From an uncultured Pelagibacteraceae bacterium (GTDB lineage: Bacteria > Pseudomonadota > Alphaproteobacteria > Pelagibacterales > Pelagibacteraceae): DNA of 48,809 nt. Both the position numbers and the translations under genes were made by a program. Positions 10,494 through 20,263 of the stretch are shown in pieces. The notes beneath the pieces are model-generated. The model did no database searches and had not been told where the DNA came from. It was given only the letters and a program-made list of their open reading frames with translations. Every line of letters begins with the position of its first letter. The first letter of the stretch is position 1. Where the stretch lies: positions 1-48,809 of the forward strand of contig CABXCB010000003.1 of NCBI GenBank assembly GCA_902510635.1. Reading direction: 5' to 3'.

Positions 10494-11297
10494 TTATTTG
10501 CTCTTTTCTTGAATTAGATAATTCAGCCAATTTCTTATTTCGCACGTTCTATTTTCGAAATCTAATTTTTTATCTTCTTCTTTAATATAATTTAAGTGAT
10601 TTTGAAAATCATTTTCATTATCGAAATGATTATTTTGTAATATACGATCTTTTCTTCCATTAGATAAATTTAGCATCTGCCAATACTCATAATCCGGATG
10701 GTATTGCAATCCCCAAATTTCAGATTTTCCTGATCTAAAATATAATCCCATTACTTTATTAACTTTATCGCTAGATAATAAAGTAGCACCATCAGGAATT
10801 TCAGATACTTCATCATAATTAAATGCAGGTGATGTAAATTTTAATTTTTTATTTTTATATATGGGGTGTTTTTTTCCTTCATCATTAATTTCAATATCTG
10901 AACCTATGCCTATATGTGCTCCATTTTTTCCTGGAGCTACCTTTCCTCCTGCTGCTGTAGAACAAACTTGTAATCCCCAGCATATTGCTAATATTTTATT
11001 CTCATATTTAAAACAATTAGATGCAAAATCTAAATGTTTTTTAATTTCGTCTGTCATATCATTTAATCTCATGGCTCCACCTGTAAAAATGATTCCATGA
11101 TAATTTGAAATATTATCTAAAGCAGCTTTTGTTTCATTGTCATTTGTAGGATTAATAATTTTAATTTTTGAATTTGGTTCTAATTTTAAAACTAAATTTC
11201 TTAAGTTTTCAGAACAAGATGCCTTCGCAGCTTTTATAAAAAATTCATTATTCTTTGGATCGTTTCCCTCTACTATGAGAATATTTAAATTAGTCAT
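10494..11297 (-). CDS. class I glutamine amidotransferase-like protein
   Basis: 267 aa; 'GIIFTGGAMRL', nucleophile motif 'ILAICWGLQVCSTAAGG', 'WGLQYHPDYEYW'. Confidence 0.82.
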   Translation of the reverse strand: MTNLNILIVEGNDPKNNEFFIKAAKASCSENLRNLVLKLEPNSKIKIINPTNDNETKAALDNISNYHGIIFTGGAMRLNDMTDEIKKHLDFASNCFKYENKILAICWGLQVCSTAAGGKVAPGKNGAHIGIGSDIEINDEGKKHPIYKNKKLKFTSPAFNYDEVSEIPDGATLLSSDKVNKVMGLYFRSGKSEIWGLQYHPDYEYWQMLNLSNGRKDRILQNNHFDNENDFQNHLNYIKEEDKKLDFENRTCEIRNWLNYLIQEKSK

Positions 11298-12459
11298 TAA
11301 AAAGCGTACCTGACATGCTATGTTGGTACATAAGTTTCATGTCAGCTTCGGTTAATTTTTTAGGGTTACCTCCGGTAGAAGGGTCTTCTAAGGCCATTTT
11401 TGACAACCTGTCTAGTTGTAAATCTTTTTCTTTAATCACTTCTGATAATTTGTGAGGTATTTCTAATCTTTTTCTAAGATCTAAAATCCAACTAATAAAT
11501 CCATCAAATGTTTTATTCTTTAATTCCAAATAATCACAAATTTTAATAATTTTATCCTCAATTACATCTTTATTAAAAGTTAAAACATAAGGCATAAAAA
11601 TTGCATTTGATAAACCATGGTGAATATTATTTAATGCATTTACAGGATGACTTAAAGAGTGAATTGCTCCTAAGCCTTTTTGAAATGCAGTAGAGCCCAT
11701 GCTTGCTGCTGCCAACATGTTCATTCTCGCCTCAATATTAGATCCATTATTTACAGCTTTTAACAACCATTGATTAATCATTCTCATTCCTTCTAAGGCA
11801 ATACCATCAGCCATTGGATGAAATCCTGGCGCACAAAATGCTTCAAGATTGTGGGCCAAAGCATCCATTCCTGTGGCAGCTGTGATTTTTGGTGGTAGAC
11901 CAATAGTTAATATTGGATCAAGTATTACTATTGATGGTAAAAATTTTGGGTGAAAAATAATATTTTTTACACCTGTGTCTTCATTTAAAATTACAGAAGC
12001 CCTGCCTGTTTCAGAGCCTGTGCCAGCAGTAGTTGGAACAGCTATAATTGGTGAAATTTTTTCATGATTTGCTTTAGTCCAGTTATCTCCTACATCCTCA
12101 AAGTCCCAGATTGGAAGAGTTTGTCCAGACATAAATGCTACTGCTTTTCCAACATCTAACCCACTGCCACCACCAAAAGCTATAACACCATCACAATTGT
12201 CTTTATTGTAAATCTCAACTCCTTCTTTAACATTTGTACCAGTAGGATTGCCTACAACGTTTGAAAAAATACTAACTTTAAATCCTTCACTTTTTAATTT
12301 TTCCAATATATTTAAAACCATCTTAGTTTTAGCTAAACCGCCATCTGTAACTAGCAAAGGACTTTTAATATTTAGTTGTTTGCAAGCATTTCCTAGGTCA
12401 GTAATTCTATTTTCACCCACCCACATTGTAGTTGGATAATTCCAGTTATAATTAGTCAT
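11290..12459 (-). CDS. iron-containing alcohol dehydrogenase
   Basis: 389 aa; 'GVIAFGGGSGLDVGKAVAF', 'VPTTAGTGSETGRASVI', 'GMDALAHNLEAFCAPGFHPMADGIALEG', 'GAIHSLSHP...HHGLSNAIFMP'. Confidence 0.93.
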   Translation of the reverse strand: MTNYNWNYPTTMWVGENRITDLGNACKQLNIKSPLLVTDGGLAKTKMVLNILEKLKSEGFKVSIFSNVVGNPTGTNVKEGVEIYNKDNCDGVIAFGGGSGLDVGKAVAFMSGQTLPIWDFEDVGDNWTKANHEKISPIIAVPTTAGTGSETGRASVILNEDTGVKNIIFHPKFLPSIVILDPILTIGLPPKITAATGMDALAHNLEAFCAPGFHPMADGIALEGMRMINQWLLKAVNNGSNIEARMNMLAAASMGSTAFQKGLGAIHSLSHPVNALNNIHHGLSNAIFMPYVLTFNKDVIEDKIIKICDYLELKNKTFDGFISWILDLRKRLEIPHKLSEVIKEKDLQLDRLSKMALEDPSTGGNPKKLTEADMKLMYQHSMSGTLFND

Positions 12460-12529
12460 ATTTAAATTTATTTATAGAGGGTTTTTAATATGGTAAATGA
12501 AATTAATCTAGTTTAATCTTACATTTTTT

Positions 12530-13909
12530 ATGATCCAAACAATTACACCAATAGATAATACAATATATGTCGAAAGAGAGTATAATTCTAAAATAATTGA
12601 AGAAACTATATCAAATTCAGTAATTGCCCAAAATGAATGGGGATTACTCAAAGTAGAAGAAAGAGTTGATTTATTAAAAAAATTTGTTGCTGATTTTTTA
12701 TCAAAAGAAAAACAAATTATTGAAGAAATTACCAGACAAATGGGAAGGCCAATCTCTCAAGCATTAAATGAGTTAAAAGGTTTTAAAGAAAGAGCAGATT
12801 ATATGCTTTTAATTGCAGACGAAAAACTAAAAAACATCTATTTGCCAGAAAAAGAAAATTTTAAAAATTATATTAAAAGAATTCCAATGGGGCTTTCTTT
12901 TATTATAGCTCCATGGAACTATCCTTATTTAACCTCTGTTAATTCAATTATACCATCTCTTGCAGCAGGAAATTCTGTAATATTAAAACACTCAGCCCAA
13001 ACACCTCTTTGTGCTGAACAATTGTATGAATCAGCTAAAAAAACTCTTCCTAAAAATATTTTTAGTTATTTACACCTTGACCACAAAGATAGTTTAAAAA
13101 TAGTTGCTGATAAAAGAATTGGTTTTGTTTCATTTACAGGATCGGTGAATGCAGGTTATGAAGTTCAAAAATCAACAATGAATAAATTTATAAGTATTGC
13201 ACTTGAATTGGGTGGAAAAGATCCAGCGTATGTAAGACATGATGCTGATCTTGAAAATACTGTAGAAAATCTTGTGGATGGTTCTTTTTTTAATTCTGGT
13301 CAATCTTGCTGCGGTATAGAAAGAATTTATGTAGATAAAAAAATATATAATGATTTTTTAGAATTATTTATTGATAAAACTTACAGCTACAAATTAGGCA
13401 ATCCATTAAAAGAAGGTATTAACCTTGGTCCTGTTGTTAAATTATCTTCTGCAGATTTTATAAAAAATCAGATGAATTTAGCTGTAAAACAAGGTGCAAA
13501 AATGATGATAAATGAATCAAAATTTGATTACCCAAAAGAGCACAAAAATTACATGATCCCTCAAGTACTTACCAATGTAAATCATGAAATGAAATTTATG
13601 ATGGAAGAAACTTTTGGTCCTTGTGTAGGAATAATGCCAGTTGATAATGACAATGAAGGTGTAAATTTAATGAATGATAGTCCTTATGGCTTAACAGCAT
13701 CTATTTGGACTAAAGACATAGATGCTGCAGAAAAACTTGGTAATAAAGTGAATACCGGAACTTTATTTATGAATAGATGTGATTATCTAGATCCAGGTTT
13801 ATCCTGGACAGGCGTCAAAGAAACTGGCAAAGGGTGTTCATTATCTGAAATAGCATATGAACATTTAACTAAACCAAAAAGCTTTCACTTAAGAAAAAAA
13901 TTAAAATAA
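12530..13909 (+). CDS. NAD(P)-dependent aldehyde dehydrogenase
   Basis: 459 aa; 'IAPWNYPYLT', 'SFTGSVNAGYEV', 'ALELGGKDPAYV', 'FFNSGQSCCGIERIYV', 'EETFGPCVGIMPV'. Confidence 0.95.
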   Translation: MIQTITPIDNTIYVEREYNSKIIEETISNSVIAQNEWGLLKVEERVDLLKKFVADFLSKEKQIIEEITRQMGRPISQALNELKGFKERADYMLLIADEKLKNIYLPEKENFKNYIKRIPMGLSFIIAPWNYPYLTSVNSIIPSLAAGNSVILKHSAQTPLCAEQLYESAKKTLPKNIFSYLHLDHKDSLKIVADKRIGFVSFTGSVNAGYEVQKSTMNKFISIALELGGKDPAYVRHDADLENTVENLVDGSFFNSGQSCCGIERIYVDKKIYNDFLELFIDKTYSYKLGNPLKEGINLGPVVKLSSADFIKNQMNLAVKQGAKMMINESKFDYPKEHKNYMIPQVLTNVNHEMKFMMEETFGPCVGIMPVDNDNEGVNLMNDSPYGLTASIWTKDIDAAEKLGNKVNTGTLFMNRCDYLDPGLSWTGVKETGKGCSLSEIAYEHLTKPKSFHLRKKLK

Positions 13910-13911
13910 TT

Positions 13912-14667
13912 ATGAAACTCTCATACAGGGGAAAATCTGCAATTGTGACAGGTGCTTGTGGTGGCATGGGTTTAGAAGTTTCTAAAAATTTATCAAAAAA
14001 TAACATAGCAGTACTTATGATTGATATAAAGAAACCTCCTAAAAATTTCTTAAAAGACAATCAAAATTGCACATATAAAAATATTGATGTTACTAATTTT
14101 AATAAATTAAAATCATCTATAGAAATATTTTACAAAAAAAATAAACAGATTGATTATTTAATTAATACAACAGGTGTCTTGTGGTTTGATAAAGATATTT
14201 CATCGACTAATATTGATCCCAAAATTTGGGATAAAGTCTATGAAATAAACCTAAAATCAATGGTTTATCTGTCTAAAATTATTATACCTAAAATGAAAAA
14301 AAATAAATTTGGATCAATGGTACATGTTTCTTCTGTTGACGCATTATCAGGTGATGATAGACCGCAGGATGCTTATGGATCCTCTAAAGCAGCTATGATT
14401 AGACTTTCAAAGTCTTTAGCTGTTCAATTTGCTTCAAACAATATTAGATCAAATACTATATTGCCTGGAGCAGTTGACACTAATATGCAAAAAAGATGGA
14501 AAAAAAATCCATCTGCAAAAAAAAAATTAGCAAAAATAATACCTCTTAATAGAATTGGTGAGCCAAAAGATATATCAAATACCGTTATGTTTCTTTTAAG
14601 TGACCAATCTAATTATATTACTGGAACTGAAATCATTATTGACGGTGGTATTACCGCTAAACCTTAA
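13912..14667 (+). CDS. short-chain dehydrogenase/reductase
   Basis: 251 aa; Rossmann 'AIVTGACGGMGLEVSK', catalytic 'YGSSKAA', 'ITGTEIIIDGG'. Confidence 0.93.
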   Translation: MKLSYRGKSAIVTGACGGMGLEVSKNLSKNNIAVLMIDIKKPPKNFLKDNQNCTYKNIDVTNFNKLKSSIEIFYKKNKQIDYLINTTGVLWFDKDISSTNIDPKIWDKVYEINLKSMVYLSKIIIPKMKKNKFGSMVHVSSVDALSGDDRPQDAYGSSKAAMIRLSKSLAVQFASNNIRSNTILPGAVDTNMQKRWKKNPSAKKKLAKIIPLNRIGEPKDISNTVMFLLSDQSNYITGTEIIIDGGITAKP

Positions 14668-14676
14668 ATATTAGAA

Positions 14677-14705
14677 TTAGGCGCTTCTATAAAAGAAGCG
14701 CCTAA
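14677..14705. terminator. GC-rich hairpin between convergent SDR and TRAP dctP genes (putative bidirectional terminator)
   Basis: TAGGCGCTTCT-ataaa-AGAAGCGCCTA perfect 11-bp stem; located in the convergent intergenic gap; no strong T-tract on either strand. Confidence 0.65.
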
Positions 14706-14714
14706 AAAATATTA

Positions 14715-15791
14715 TTATCTATAAGGATAACCAGCTTTTTCCATTGTTTGAGCATATAATTTAAATGCATCAACAACTTTTTTAGCTCGAGGACTTATTT
14801 TGGAAGTACTGTCCCAGAATGCTTTAGAATCATCCACAACTTTAGACCACTCATTTGCCGGAAGACTAGTTAGTTCCATTTTTTTACCATTGACACGTAG
14901 ATCAGCTTCTCCACCCCAATACCAAACTTGTCTATAATAATGTGAATCATTAATAGACATTCTGTAAAGTGCTTGAAGTTTTGGATTAAGTTTATCCCAA
15001 GCTTTTGAGTTAGCAAAGTAAGATCCAAACCAAGCTCCTGTAACTGAGTTTGTAAGTGCATATTTACAAATATCAGCCCAACCTACTTCGTATGCCTCAG
15101 TAAATCCGCACCAACATACTCCATCAAGCTCTCCTGTCTGCATAGCAACTTCAACATCATCCCATGGAACGGTTACTGGTATTAGACCATATTGAGCTAA
15201 AAATTTTCCTGCTGTAGGAACACCAAAAACTCTCAAGCCTTTCATGTCAGCTAGTGAAGTTACTTTTTTCTTAACAGTGAATAAATGACATGGATCCCAA
15301 GCACTAGTGCTTAACCATGTTACACCTTTAACTTCTTTGTATGCTTCGTCCCAAATTTCATTTAAACCATAATATTTAAATAAAGCTGGAACATCTAAAC
15401 TATATCTTGTTGCAAATGGAAAGTATCCTCCAAACACAGAAATGTCTACTGGAGATCCCATTGTGGCATCATCACTTTGAACTGCATCAAGTGTTCCTGC
15501 CTGCATAGCTCTAAATAGCTCATCAGTTGGAACTAATTGATCCGCATAATAAAGCTCAATTTCCATTTCACCATGAGCAGCTTTATTAAATGCTTCTATT
15601 TGTGGTTTGATAACGTGTGCACCAAGAGGAGCTCCAGAATAAGTCTGTAATCTCCATTTAATTGGGTTTGTTGCAGAAAAAGCATAAGGTGCTTTAACAG
15701 TAGCGGCACCCGCAACTCCTAACGTTAGTAAACCTGCTTTCTTAATAAACGAACGCCTTTTGTTCGTTATTATTTTTTTATTTTTTTTCAC
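14715..15791 (-). CDS. dctP: TRAP transporter substrate-binding protein (DctP family, Tat-type signal)
   Basis: Signal 'NKRRSFIKKAGLLTLGVAGAATVKAPYAFS'; GTG start preceded by AAAGGAG on the minus strand, preferred over the track's upstream ATG at 15839; 'YADQLVPTDELFRAMQAGTLDAVQ'. Confidence 0.92.
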   Translation of the reverse strand: MKKNKKIITNKRRSFIKKAGLLTLGVAGAATVKAPYAFSATNPIKWRLQTYSGAPLGAHVIKPQIEAFNKAAHGEMEIELYYADQLVPTDELFRAMQAGTLDAVQSDDATMGSPVDISVFGGYFPFATRYSLDVPALFKYYGLNEIWDEAYKEVKGVTWLSTSAWDPCHLFTVKKKVTSLADMKGLRVFGVPTAGKFLAQYGLIPVTVPWDDVEVAMQTGELDGVCWCGFTEAYEVGWADICKYALTNSVTGAWFGSYFANSKAWDKLNPKLQALYRMSINDSHYYRQVWYWGGEADLRVNGKKMELTSLPANEWSKVVDDSKAFWDSTSKISPRAKKVVDAFKLYAQTMEKAGYPYR

Positions 15792-15915
15792 GTGCTCTCC
15801 TTTACGTAAGTTAAGTAAAAAGAATATTATAAATTTCAATAATATGAAACTTAATATTTCATTTTTTAATTAATAAACTTTATAAAAAAAATTTAATTAA
15901 ACTATAAGTTGAATA

Positions 15916-17253
15916 TTATCTAGATAGATACTTTTCAGGAAGATATGTAGCTATCTCTGGAAAAATCATAACAATAGCTAGGCCAAAAACCATTATTAAT
16001 ACGAATGGAACAATTGAGCTATAAATATCTTGTAAAGAAATTTCTTTTGGTGCCATAGCTCTCATTAAAAATAAATTATATCCAAATGGTGGTGTCATGT
16101 AAGCAATTTGACAAGTAATCGTATAAAGAACACCATACCAAATTGGATCAAAACCTAATGCAATAATCAAAGGAACATAAAGAGGGGCTACTATTACTAG
16201 CATAGCAGTATCATCTAAAAACATTCCCATGAGAATATATGAAAGTTGCATCATAATTAAAACACCCCATGGTGAAAGCTGCCATCTTTCAATAAATAAT
16301 GTTTCAATAGCTCTTCCCGCACCTAAACCATCAAATACAGCACCAAAAGTTAATGCTGCTAATATAATCCACATAAACATACAAGAGACACCTAATGTCT
16401 TTTTTAAAGTTGTATCTAATACTTTTTTGTTAAACCTTTTTTTATAAATAGAAGCTAATGTTGCTAGTAAAGCACCTACTGCAGAACATTCAACTAAACT
16501 TGCAATACCCATTAAAAATAATCCTGTCATAAGAAAAAAAATTAGAAAAGGTATTACTCCAGCTTTAAGTAATTTAATTTTCTCTAAAGTTGAAATATTT
16601 CTATCTTTTTTAGGTAAAGGAGGTCCAAGTTCTGGCTGCAATTTACATCTCACGTAAATATATATCAAAAATAAAGAAGCCATTAATAAGCCTGGTAAAA
16701 TTCCTGCCATCCATAATTTACTAACTGGTTGACGTGCAATCATTCCGTACAAGACCATGACGACACTTGGTGGAATTAAAATACCCAATGAACTACCTGC
16801 CTGGACAACACCTGTGATCATTCTTTTATCATAATTTCTTTTTAACATTTCGGGTATCGCTATAGTTGCACCTATTGCCATACCGGCTACGCTTAAACCA
16901 TTCATCGCAGAAATTGCGACCATCATGAACATTGTACCAATAGCTAGGCCACCTTTTAATCCACCAAATAAAACATGAAACATTTTATAAAGGTCGCTTG
17001 CAATTCCTGATTCTGAAATCATAAAACCCATATAAATAAATAATGGTAAAGTTAACATTGGATACCACTTGAAAAGTTTCCATGTCGCGGTGTAAGGCAT
17101 TTCAAGAGAACCATCACCCCAAATCAATAATGCTGAAGCAGCTGCAACAAAGCCTATTGCACCAAATACTCTTTGACCAGTGAACATCATTGTTAACATT
17201 GTTATAAACATAAACAATGCAATGAATTCATAACTTAAGTATTGTGCTAACAT
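15916..17253 (-). CDS. dctM: TRAP transporter large permease
   Basis: 445 aa polytopic; 'LTLPLFIYMGFMISESGIASDLYKMFHVLFGGLKGGLAIGTM', 'SSLGILIPPSVVMVLYG', 'YMTPPFGYNLFLMR'. Confidence 0.95.
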   Translation of the reverse strand: MLAQYLSYEFIALFMFITMLTMMFTGQRVFGAIGFVAAASALLIWGDGSLEMPYTATWKLFKWYPMLTLPLFIYMGFMISESGIASDLYKMFHVLFGGLKGGLAIGTMFMMVAISAMNGLSVAGMAIGATIAIPEMLKRNYDKRMITGVVQAGSSLGILIPPSVVMVLYGMIARQPVSKLWMAGILPGLLMASLFLIYIYVRCKLQPELGPPLPKKDRNISTLEKIKLLKAGVIPFLIFFLMTGLFLMGIASLVECSAVGALLATLASIYKKRFNKKVLDTTLKKTLGVSCMFMWIILAALTFGAVFDGLGAGRAIETLFIERWQLSPWGVLIMMQLSYILMGMFLDDTAMLVIVAPLYVPLIIALGFDPIWYGVLYTITCQIAYMTPPFGYNLFLMRAMAPKEISLQDIYSSIVPFVLIMVFGLAIVMIFPEIATYLPEKYLSR

Positions 17254-17255
17254 AA

Positions 17256-17765
17256 TTATATTTTTTTACCTTTTATTTTTGCTATGTCTTTAAAAAGCAT
17301 TGAAAATGCTTGAAGTAACATTAATAAAATCCCAATTAACATTAAAGTTTTAATCGGCCACACATAAGGTGCCCATGCTGTAAAAAGTTTTTGTTTAGTT
17401 TGTATTGTATATTGTAAACTTGAGATAGATCCATAAAATAAAATTATTAGATAGAAAATTAAAAATATACTTGTAAAAGCATCCATTTTTGCTTTTCCTT
17501 TTTCCGAAAGTCTTCCATAGAACAAATCCATTCTTACATGATCATCTGTAATCATAGAATAACAGCCACCCAATAAATAATATGCAGTAATTGTAAATTG
17601 AGCCATCTCAATTATCCACATCAAAGGATAATTTATTATGTTTCTAGTAATAAAAGAAAGTATAAGTACGAACATCATAAAAAAAATTCCGTACATAACT
17701 ATTCTACCAACTTTAATACAAATTGTATCAACAAATTTTACATAGCTAGATATTAATTTTGGCAT
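17256..17765 (-). CDS. dctQ: TRAP transporter small permease
   Basis: 169 aa; four TM segments, 'WIIEMAQFTITAYYLLGGCYSMITDDHVRMDLFYGRLSEKGKAKMDA'; directly upstream of dctM. Confidence 0.92.
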   Translation of the reverse strand: MPKLISSYVKFVDTICIKVGRIVMYGIFFMMFVLILSFITRNIINYPLMWIIEMAQFTITAYYLLGGCYSMITDDHVRMDLFYGRLSEKGKAKMDAFTSIFLIFYLIILFYGSISSLQYTIQTKQKLFTAWAPYVWPIKTLMLIGILLMLLQAFSMLFKDIAKIKGKKI

Positions 17766-17880
17766 AGACTTATTTTTTTGACAATTAAAATTAAAATTAG
17801 AATTATTGCAAGAATTAAAATCATTGAATTAATATTTAGATAAGATAGATTTAAAAATTATATTTAGGGTTTAAAATACT

Positions 17881-19221
17881 ATGACAAAAGTAGCTATTAT
17901 TGGAACAGGGCCGTGTGGTCTTTCAATGTTAAGGGCTTTCGAACAGGCTGAAAAAAAAGGAGAAAAAATACCTGAAATAGTTTGTTTTGATAAACAGGAA
18001 GATTGGGGAGGATTGTGGAATTACAGCTGGAGAACTGGTTCTGATCAATATGGTGATCCTGTGCCCAACAGTATGTATAGATATCTATGGTCAAATGGTC
18101 CTAAAGAGTGTTTAGAGTTTGCAGATTATTCATTCGATGAACATTTTGGAAAACCTATTCCATCATTTCCACCTAGAGAAGTTTTATATGACTACATAAT
18201 CGGTAGAGTTAAAAAAGGAAAAATGAAAGAAAAAGTTAGATTCAATAATAATGTTATTAAAGTTGAGTATAATGGAAATAATTTTGACGTTACATCTCAT
18301 GATAAAAAAAATGATAAATTTTCAAAAGATATATTTGATTATATTGTTGTATCAACTGGCCATTTCTCAGTTCCTTTCATTCCAGAATATCCTGGTATGA
18401 AATCTTTTCCAGGAAGAATATTGCACTCACATGATTTTAGAGATGCAGAAGAATTCAGAGATAAAAACGTTATTGTTCTAGGAAGTAGTTATTCTGCTGA
18501 AGACGTAGCGCTTCAGTGTCATAAGTATGGCGCGAAAAGTGTAACTATAGGATACAGGCATAATCCAATGGGTTTTAAATGGCCTAGTGGGGTAAAAGAA
18601 GTTAATTATTTAGACAAAATAGATGGAAATAAAGCAATCTTTAAAGATGGCCACAAACAAGAGGCTGATGCAATTATTTTATGTTGTGGTTATCTACATC
18701 ATTTTCCATTTTTAACTGAAGATCTAAAACTAAAAACTGGAAATAGATTATATCCACCAAAATTATATAAAGGTGTTGTATGGCAAAATAATCACAAATT
18801 AATTTATTTAGGTATGCAAGATCAATTTCATACATTCAATATGTTTGACTGTCAGGCTTGGTATGCAAGAGATGTGATAATGGGCAAAATTAAAATTCCA
18901 AATAACTCAGAAATAGAAAAAGATATAAATAAATGGGTTTCTATGGAAGAAAAATTAGAAAATCCTGACCAGATGATAGACTTTCAAACTGAGTATACAA
19001 AAGAATTACATGAATTATCAGACTATCCAAAAATTGACTTTGAGTTAATTAGGAAACATTTTAAAGAATGGGAACATCACAAGGTTGAGGATATTATGAC
19101 TTATAGAAACAAATCTTTTTCTTCTCCTGTTACAGGTTCTGTTGCTCCAATTCATCATACTCCATGGGCATCAGCGATGGATGACTCGTTAAAAGTTTTT
19201 TTAGATCAATCAAAAAAATGA
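17881..19221 (+). CDS. tmm: flavin-containing monooxygenase, trimethylamine monooxygenase-like
   Basis: 446 aa; 'AIIGTGPCGLSMLRAFEQAEKKGEKIPEIVCFDKQEDWGGLWNYSWRTG', FMO-type 'FSVPFIPEYPGMKSFPGRILHSHDFRDA', 'ILCCGYLHHFPFL', 'LIYLGMQDQFHTFNMFDCQAWYARDVIMG'; resembles recalled bacterial Tmm sequences. Confidence 0.9.
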   Translation: MTKVAIIGTGPCGLSMLRAFEQAEKKGEKIPEIVCFDKQEDWGGLWNYSWRTGSDQYGDPVPNSMYRYLWSNGPKECLEFADYSFDEHFGKPIPSFPPREVLYDYIIGRVKKGKMKEKVRFNNNVIKVEYNGNNFDVTSHDKKNDKFSKDIFDYIVVSTGHFSVPFIPEYPGMKSFPGRILHSHDFRDAEEFRDKNVIVLGSSYSAEDVALQCHKYGAKSVTIGYRHNPMGFKWPSGVKEVNYLDKIDGNKAIFKDGHKQEADAIILCCGYLHHFPFLTEDLKLKTGNRLYPPKLYKGVVWQNNHKLIYLGMQDQFHTFNMFDCQAWYARDVIMGKIKIPNNSEIEKDINKWVSMEEKLENPDQMIDFQTEYTKELHELSDYPKIDFELIRKHFKEWEHHKVEDIMTYRNKSFSSPVTGSVAPIHHTPWASAMDDSLKVFLDQSKK

Positions 19222-19226
19222 AATCA

Positions 19227-20255
19227 TTACCAGTCGATCTGTAACTTTTTATTTTCGCAAATACACTTTAGGATGCTAAATAGAAGTGGAAATTTATTTT
19301 TATCAAATTTTGTCATAAGTTTTGGACCAATCTCTAAAGCTAGTTGTGCACCTTCAACTGTAGTACTTTTCATAAACTTTTCTTTTGCTTCTTTATATAA
19401 ATAACCTTGTCCTAAATATTTTCCCATCTGACTGTTTCTTCCACCAGATACACTTACATATAAGTCTCCTAAACCAGCTAAACCATAAACAGTATCTGTT
19501 TTGCCTGAATAATGATTAACAATTTCAATCATCTCAGAAATTGATCTATGAATCAAACTAGCTGCAGTATTTAAATAATATTTTTCTTGTATTTCCTTTG
19601 AAGCTGTTGGGTTGCTTAATCCTTGTGAGCCACCAATTAGCATTGAATAAAGATTTTTTATTGCGGATGAAATCTCTACACCTTCTACATCATCTGATAT
19701 TTCACATTTGTAATAATCTGTTTGAATAATTTTCTGAATTTTTTGAGCTTCTTTAATACTTTTATTTGCTATTATAGTCCCAGTTCTCATTTTATTAGCA
19801 AGACCTGATGCTAAACAAGGACCTTTAACTGAAGAAATATTCACATTGTTATGACCATTTTTTTTTAAAATTATTTCTAATTTTTCAGTCAAAGTTGTTA
19901 GTTGATTGTTAATTATTGAAAGGCCTTTTGTAAGTAAAACTATTGGTGTATCAGGTAAATAAAATTTTGAAATTTCATCACCAACCCAATCAATTCCAAC
20001 CGAGCTTACCGCAACTACAATTAAATCTAATTCTTTATCAGCAACTGAATTAACTTTTTCAAACTTTTCTATTTTAATACTATTTGGTAAATTTATCTTT
20101 AGAACTGGATGTAAATTTTTATTTGATTTTATTGAAGAAATAAAATCATTTTCTAATACTGAGCCAATTATATTGACATCATTATTATTTTCTACACATG
20201 GGATCGAAAAAGCGGATCCCATTGCTCCAGCACCAATTATTAATATTTTTTTCAT
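19227..20255 (-). CDS. gpsA: glycerol-3-phosphate dehydrogenase [NAD(P)+]
   Basis: 342 aa; 'ILIIGAGAMGSAFSIPC', 'SSVKGPCLASGLANKM', 'VEISSAIKNLYSMLIG', 'VYGLAGLGDLYVSVSGGRNSQMGKYLGQG'. Confidence 0.92.
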   Translation of the reverse strand: MKKILIIGAGAMGSAFSIPCVENNNDVNIIGSVLENDFISSIKSNKNLHPVLKINLPNSIKIEKFEKVNSVADKELDLIVVAVSSVGIDWVGDEISKFYLPDTPIVLLTKGLSIINNQLTTLTEKLEIILKKNGHNNVNISSVKGPCLASGLANKMRTGTIIANKSIKEAQKIQKIIQTDYYKCEISDDVEGVEISSAIKNLYSMLIGGSQGLSNPTASKEIQEKYYLNTAASLIHRSISEMIEIVNHYSGKTDTVYGLAGLGDLYVSVSGGRNSQMGKYLGQGYLYKEAKEKFMKSTTVEGAQLALEIGPKLMTKFDKNKFPLLFSILKCICENKKLQIDW

Positions 20256-20263
20256 AGCTAAAG

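Noticed and set aside
15792-15839. Track's upstream ATG start for dctP
   Set aside because: The GTG at 15789-15791 has an AAAGGAG RBS and gives a proper Tat-like signal; the upstream extension lacks an RBS and adds a non-signal-like segment.
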